A stretch of DNA of 64,000 bases from Elusimicrobiota bacterium (lineage in GTDB: Bacteria; Elusimicrobiota; Elusimicrobia; UBA1565; UBA9628). The position numbers and the translations under genes are program-made. The number at the start of each line of letters is the position of its first letter. The stretch's first letter is position 1. The stretch is taken from positions 1-64,000 of the forward strand of contig JACRDN010000014.1 in assembly GCA_016218575.1 (NCBI GenBank), in the 5' to 3' direction. Below the pieces are notes generated by a model. The model did no database searches. It was not told where the DNA came from and saw only the letters and a list, made by a program, of their open reading frames with translations. Positions 59,885-64,000 of this stretch are shown one piece after another.

Positions 59885-60652
59885 ATGTCCCAGTTTTTCG
59901 TGCCTCCGACATCCCTCTCGGGCGATAAATTCCGCATCGAAGGCCCGGAGGCCCGCCACATAGTGGTCGTGATGCGCCGCAAGGTCGGAGAGGTCCTTCA
60001 GCTTTTCGACGGCCGGGGCCGGCGCTTCGAGGGAAGAATCGAGCGCATAAATGGCGATGGTTCGCTATCGGGCGCGATCCTCTCTTTTCTGCCCGCCGCC
60101 GAACCGGAGAGCGCCGCGGAGCTTTGGCTCCATCAGGGGCTTCTCAAGGCCGAGGCCTGGGAATGGATCCTGGAGAAGGGCACCGAGCTCGGCGTGGACC
60201 GCTTCATTCCCATCCTGACGCCGCGCTCCGTCGTCCTGTTGCGGGACAATAAGCGGATCGAGTCCAAAATGGAGCGCTGGAGGCGCATCCTCATGGCCGC
60301 GGCCAAGCAATGCCAAAGGGCGGAGCTCCCGGAGCTTCGGGAGCCGCTCGATTTTAGCCGGGCGCTCGAGGATTGCGCCGGGCAAGGGGCGAGCTTCCTG
60401 GCTTGGGAAAGGCTCTCGGGGGCCGCCGCTCCCAAACTAGGGGAGGAGCTTGCCCGGGCAAGACAAGCCTCGCCCGGCCGACTTCGCGTCAATCTATTCA
60501 TCGGCCCCGAGGGAGGTTTCTCCCAGGATGAGGCTGGCCTGGCGCAGAGCCGTGGCGTCATTCTCGTGGGACTTGGGCCGCGCGTCCTGCGCGCCGAGAC
60601 CGCGGCCTTGGCCGCCTGCGCTTTGGTAGGCCTTTCGTCCGGCGCCAGGTAG
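59885..60652 (+). CDS. rsmE: 16S rRNA (uracil1498-N3)-methyltransferase
   Basis: 255 residues, SPOUT fold. N-terminal PUA-like domain (QFFVPPTSL, ARHIVVVMRRKVGE), then KGTELGVDRFIPILTPRS and the knotted C-terminal core FIGPEGGFSQDE ... LGPRVLRAETAA. It modifies U1498 of 16S rRNA. I start at ATG 59885, 7 bp after dnaJ; gene order dnaJ-rsmE is common. The last gene of the operon. Confidence 0.93.
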   Translation: MSQFFVPPTSLSGDKFRIEGPEARHIVVVMRRKVGEVLQLFDGRGRRFEGRIERINGDGSLSGAILSFLPAAEPESAAELWLHQGLLKAEAWEWILEKGTELGVDRFIPILTPRSVVLLRDNKRIESKMERWRRILMAAAKQCQRAELPELREPLDFSRALEDCAGQGASFLAWERLSGAAAPKLGEELARARQASPGRLRVNLFIGPEGGFSQDEAGLAQSRGVILVGLGPRVLRAETAALAACALVGLSSGAR

Positions 60653-60721
60653 GCCCCTTGGCCCCCCTTTCCTGCCCGAAGGTCCCATCTCCGGGGTGCT
60701 GAGTCGTGATATCCTACATAG

Positions 60722-62257
60722 GTGCGGTCGGTACTCGCCGTTTTCCTCCTATCCTGCCCCTGCCTGGACGCCTGGGCCGGAGGCAATCTCCATGCCCGGG
60801 TTTTAAGCCAAGCCGAGTTCGCCGCCCAGGCTCCGGCCGCCCTTGCCGTGGGCGTCATTCCCGGTCCCTTGGGATCGGCCCTGCGCCTGGTCCCCGCAGC
60901 CCGGATTAAGGCCGCGACCTGGAGCCTCGCCGCGGGCTCCGCCGCGATGCGGCGCGGCTTGGCGGAGGAAAATCCCGGTGGGGCCGATCTCGCAGCGGAG
61001 AGAATGTATTCCGGCCGGGCTTTGCGCATGCAAGCCCCGGCGGCGCCGGTTTCCGCCATCGGTCGGGGCTCCGCCATGCTCCTGATCCCAAAGATCGAGC
61101 TCAAGCCCGTCCCTGCCGAGCTGGAAGAACCCCTCAAGGCGGCCATGGATCATCTGGAATACCTCGCGCTTGATGATCGGAGTCCTTTGTCCGATGAGGA
61201 CAAAGAACCGGTCTTTCTGGTCGCGTCCCGTTTGGCTGACATGATGAGTTCGGGCTTGCCTGGTTTTGGCGTTTTTCCCGCCGTGGTCCGTTTTAGCGAG
61301 GATTTTCTTCTGGGCTTCGCCGCTCCAGAAAAAATCGCCCTAGCCAGAGAGGTACTCAAGTCCCTGCGGGGCAGGTCCGAGGTTTTGGCTCAATATCTCT
61401 TCAACCAGGGCCACGGCTCCTTACACCCAAAGATGGGCACTGTTGAGAGAATAGAGCTCCAGCGCCGGATTTTCGGCGAGACGTATTCCCTAAGGGCCGT
61501 CTTAAGGGGCGTCATCGACTTGAAAAAGGAGGATGACTCGGAATTGGGTCAGAGGGCCGGGAAAAGCGTGAGGACCGACAATTATACCCCCGAATTCGAG
61601 GAAGCCTTTAAATCCTACGGCATCGATCCCGATTACGCGGCGATCGCGGCCCACGCCCTGGCCAGGCTCAGACCCGGTTCTCTGTATCGCATCGAGGCCT
61701 GGGGCGTGCTGCAGCATGATGATATCAAGCTCCTCTATGAAACGGATTATCGCCGCATCGGCAGGGACGTCAGGTTGAGGATCGCCGAACGCATCCGGAT
61801 TCTCATCCGGAACTATGAAACGAGGCGGTTTACGAAACCCCAGATTGAGGCCGCCCTCGAGCGCTTGGTTCCGGCCCGGGTTCTAGACCAGATGCTGCGT
61901 GACACCGGACTTTCCCGCGCCCATGTCCCATCCCTCCTCAAACACTCTGATTTCGACACGTGGATTTACAATTCGCACTCCACGGTGCTGGAACTAAAAG
62001 CGAAGGGCTTTGATCAGCGCCTGGCCTGGAAAATCGTGCTTAATCACGGCCCCAAGACTTCCGGATGGATGGAGCGCGCGCGCCCGGTGGTCGAGCGCCT
62101 GGGCAAGATCGTGCCCGGAGAGGATCTTTCCTGGGAGATCGCCAACCAGGAAGGCTTGCGCGACGCCATGGCTTGGGCCGAGTCACGCAAGCAAGAGTTG
62201 GGCGAGCGGCGCGGTTCTCGCAATGCTTGGCGAGGGGTCCTGCACGGGGAACAATGA
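60722..62257 (+). CDS. Large exported protein of unknown function
   Basis: 511 residues. Signal peptide (cut near AWAG) and an Ala/Pro-rich spacer to about residue 110; the rest is a compact helical domain with many charged segments (LRIAERIRILIRNYETRRF). No motif I recognise. The Ala-rich export leader resembles that of the CDF protein in this window, which suggests a shared lineage-specific secretion style. The start is GTG. Nothing else is seen in the gap after rsmE. Confidence 0.6.
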   Translation: MRSVLAVFLLSCPCLDAWAGGNLHARVLSQAEFAAQAPAALAVGVIPGPLGSALRLVPAARIKAATWSLAAGSAAMRRGLAEENPGGADLAAERMYSGRALRMQAPAAPVSAIGRGSAMLLIPKIELKPVPAELEEPLKAAMDHLEYLALDDRSPLSDEDKEPVFLVASRLADMMSSGLPGFGVFPAVVRFSEDFLLGFAAPEKIALAREVLKSLRGRSEVLAQYLFNQGHGSLHPKMGTVERIELQRRIFGETYSLRAVLRGVIDLKKEDDSELGQRAGKSVRTDNYTPEFEEAFKSYGIDPDYAAIAAHALARLRPGSLYRIEAWGVLQHDDIKLLYETDYRRIGRDVRLRIAERIRILIRNYETRRFTKPQIEAALERLVPARVLDQMLRDTGLSRAHVPSLLKHSDFDTWIYNSHSTVLELKAKGFDQRLAWKIVLNHGPKTSGWMERARPVVERLGKIVPGEDLSWEIANQEGLRDAMAWAESRKQELGERRGSRNAWRGVLHGEQ

Positions 62258-62313
62258 CGGGTTGGCCGCGTTGGAGCCTCTTCACGCTCCGGGAAATATG
62301 CTAAAAATGAGCT

Positions 62314-63189
62314 ATGGCGTTGGGGATTTTTCATTTTCAAGTGCTCACCGACGTCATCGAGAAAACCCACCACCTTTCCTCCGAGACTGAGCTGGCCGAC
62401 GTCGTCTTAAGCACCATCTCCAAGGCCTTCGACGCCGAGGCCGGGAGCATTTTTAAGGTCCGCCCGGACGAGACTTTGGAGCCCTTGGCCTCCTACGGTG
62501 TTACCGTGGAGGTCCTGCGCCAGGCCAAGTTCAAGGTGGGGGAGGGGGTGGCCGGCTGGGTCGCGCTTTTCTCCCGCGCGGTCCGGGTCGAAAATCCCCA
62601 GAAGGACCCCAGGTTCATGGGCAGGGTGGACGTCGCGACGGGCTTCAAGACCCGGGGTCTTGTCGCCGCCCCCATCCTCTCGGGGGGCAAGTGCATCGGC
62701 GTCATCGAGTTTTTGAACCGCCGGGGCGGCGCATTCAGCGACGCCGATCTTGATCTTGTCACCATGGTCGGGCGGGTGGTGGGAACCGTTTTCGAGAACG
62801 CATCCCTAATAGACCAGCTCGAGGCCAAGGCCGCCTTCCAGGAAGCCATCATCTCAAGCCTCTCGGCGGGAGTGATGGTGGTGGACCCGCAGGGAAGCCT
62901 CGTCGAGATGAACCCGGTGGCGGAGAGAATTCTCCGCCCGGACGCCGCCTTGCCCATGGGGAAGTTCTTCCCGGTCTCTCGGATATTTCCGAACCTGCCT
63001 CAATGGACCGCGGCGGTGGAGCGCGTGGCGCGCTCCGAAGAGCCGATCGCCGGGCAGGAGGCGCGCCTTGTCATCCATGGCCAGAACGTAGTCATCGGCT
63101 TCTCCGGCATGCCCATCCGGGACAAGCAGAACAAGCGCCTGGGTTCGGTCCTGCTGTTCCAGGACATCACCGCGAAAGCCGCGGGTTGA
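62314..63189 (+). CDS. GAF-PAS sensory protein
   Basis: 291 residues. A GAF domain (about 10-165; ELADVVLSTISKAFDAEAGSIF, then VAAPILSGGKCIGVIEFLNR) followed by a PAS domain (SLSAGVMVVDPQGSLVEMNP). It has no kinase, cyclase or DNA-binding output, so it must act on a partner, perhaps one of the nearby kinases. It is soluble. Confidence 0.85.
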   Translation: MALGIFHFQVLTDVIEKTHHLSSETELADVVLSTISKAFDAEAGSIFKVRPDETLEPLASYGVTVEVLRQAKFKVGEGVAGWVALFSRAVRVENPQKDPRFMGRVDVATGFKTRGLVAAPILSGGKCIGVIEFLNRRGGAFSDADLDLVTMVGRVVGTVFENASLIDQLEAKAAFQEAIISSLSAGVMVVDPQGSLVEMNPVAERILRPDAALPMGKFFPVSRIFPNLPQWTAAVERVARSEEPIAGQEARLVIHGQNVVIGFSGMPIRDKQNKRLGSVLLFQDITAKAAG

Positions 63190-63332
63190 CGGCCGCTTTT
63201 ATCCTGAGGCTTCTTTCCCGGATGAGGAGACGGCTTCCTCGGAGGGGAAGGCTATTTGCCCACAGCCATCTCGTTAACAGGCCTTGCCGTTGGCGTCAAG
63301 GTCTGTTAACCTCTTGCCAGGAGGTGCATTCC

Positions 63333-63800
63333 ATGAAAAAGGCGGTCTATTTCGTCGCAGCTTTTCTGGCGTTGAGCTTGGTCGGCGCGGCTTGGGCCGA
63401 GGGCCCGGAGGAGGCCCGGGACCTGGGCAAGCATAAGATGTTCAAGGAGGAATTTCTCAAGAAGCTCACGGATAAGCTCGAGCTTTCCGAGGACCAGCAG
63501 AAGAAGATCAAAGCGGTCCTGGACAAGTCCCGGCCGGAGGTGGAGAAGCTGCATTCCGAGATGAAGGCCTTGGGCCAGAAAATGAAGGGAATGATGGCCG
63601 AGACCAGGGAAAGCATCCGACAGTCCCTGGACCCTCGGCAGAAGGAGAAATTCGACGAGCTGATGGTGCGCATGAAGGAGCGGGCCCGCGGGCCCAAGGG
63701 GCGCATGCCCATGGGAATGGGGCCGCGGGGCCGAATGCCGACCCAGGGCGAAGGCGGCGCAGATGAGGGCCAGGAGCCTGACGAGGCTCCCGGAGAATAG
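63333..63800 (+). CDS. Periplasmic LTXXQ/Spy-CpxP-like protein
   Basis: 155 residues. Signal peptide (cut near WAEG), then a helical domain: LTDKLELSEDQQKKIKAVL is the LTxxQ-like motif and LDPRQKEKFDELM its repeat. A Met/Gly/Arg-rich tail follows (RMPMGMGPRGRMP). Spy-type proteins are periplasmic chaperones or metal-stress sensors; the Met-rich tail could bind copper, which is a guess. GGAGGTG precedes the ATG. Confidence 0.72.
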   Translation: MKKAVYFVAAFLALSLVGAAWAEGPEEARDLGKHKMFKEEFLKKLTDKLELSEDQQKKIKAVLDKSRPEVEKLHSEMKALGQKMKGMMAETRESIRQSLDPRQKEKFDELMVRMKERARGPKGRMPMGMGPRGRMPTQGEGGADEGQEPDEAPGE

Positions 63801-64000
63801 TCACATTAAGAGGTAGGTCGCCAGCGAAAAGTAGACGATCGTGCTCAAAAGATCCGTGAACGTCGTGATGAGGGGGCCCGTGGCGGTGGCCGGATCTATG
63901 CCGAGCCTGCGGAAGATGAGCGGCTCTATGGACCCGGCCGTGGCGGCCGAGGTCATGGACACGAACATCCCGATTCCCACCACCCAGGCGAATTTCCAGC
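63801..64000 (-). CDS. mgtE: MgtE-type magnesium transporter, C-terminal end (partial)
   Basis: The last 65 or so residues of a gene running off the window. GSIEPLIFRRLGIDPATATGPLITTFTDLLSTIVYFSLAT is the diagnostic end of the MgtE membrane domain (read as PLIFRRLGIDPA and PLITTFTDLLSTIVYFSLAT). MgtE is a Mg-gated Mg2+ channel of the inner membrane. Its N-terminal regulatory domains are outside the window. Confidence 0.9.
   Translation of the reverse strand, partial: WKFAWVVGIGMFVSMTSAATAGSIEPLIFRRLGIDPATATGPLITTFTDLLSTIVYFSLATYLLM

Overview
This is 64 kb of GC-rich bacterial chromosome from a Gram-negative, probably uncultivated lineage. My best guess is Elusimicrobiota. The guess rests on secreted proteins with alanine-rich signal peptides and no known family, a compact divergent sigma-54 factor beside NtrC-type regulators, a NifJ-type pyruvate:ferredoxin oxidoreductase, and an outer membrane implied by a TolC/MacAB-like export operon and an autotransporter. 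I cannot prove the phylum from the sequence alone.

Layout. 0-15 kb is core chromosome: lemA-ahcY, an MscS channel, yaeQ, an aminotransferase with a sterol-desaturase-like partner, a secreted papain-like protease, a TolC/adaptor/ABC/permease export operon, a solitary HicA-like protein and an 8-oxoguanine-deaminase-like amidohydrolase. 15.4-16.7 kb holds a CDF transporter gene interrupted in frame by a 270-bp palindromic element; a second partial copy of that element lies at the left edge of the window. 16.9-23.5 kb is a signalling block: two histidine kinases, a receiver protein, an NtrC activator, and an RpoN-like gene preceded by its own -24/-12 promoter. 23.5-27 kb is nifJ. 27.4-33.6 kb is a giant Gly-rich, PATR-repeat autotransporter whose beta-barrel is out of frame. 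33.6-36.1 kb is a kinase-regulator-glycosylase operon with 4-bp overlaps.

36.4-47.4 kb is an accessory island. It holds a large RloC-like ATPase (zinc hook, candidate anticodon-nuclease residues). Facing it is a five-gene operon: small HTH regulator, N4-type DNA methyltransferase, BglII-family endonuclease, DGQHR-domain protein and Fpg/Nei-type DNA glycosylase. Next come a MerR-like gene, an elaborate nested palindrome, a Replic_Relax-like gene, a 55-residue ORF and a large serine recombinase whose 3' end runs into tRNA-Asp. I read this as a defence cargo on an integrative element.

47.5-64 kb returns to housekeeping: tRNA-Val, cold-shock protein, lipid kinase, PilZ, NlpC/P60 protein, tRNA-Phe, glycosyltransferases, clpP, then the heat-shock operon hrcA-grpE-dnaK-dnaJ-rsmE under a strong promoter with a variant CIRCE operator, a large secreted unknown, a GAF/PAS protein, an LTXXQ-like protein and the end of mgtE.

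The most notable items are (1) the palindromic element, whose TAA duplication lets the ancestral gene be reconstructed exactly and which adds 91 in-frame codons; (2) the restriction-modification operon carrying a DGQHR protein and a DNA glycosylase next to an RloC-like gene; (3) the Y-shaped nested palindrome beside the Replic_Relax-like gene; (4) the self-contained sigma-54 cluster; and (5) repeated signs of leaderless or nearly leaderless transcripts.
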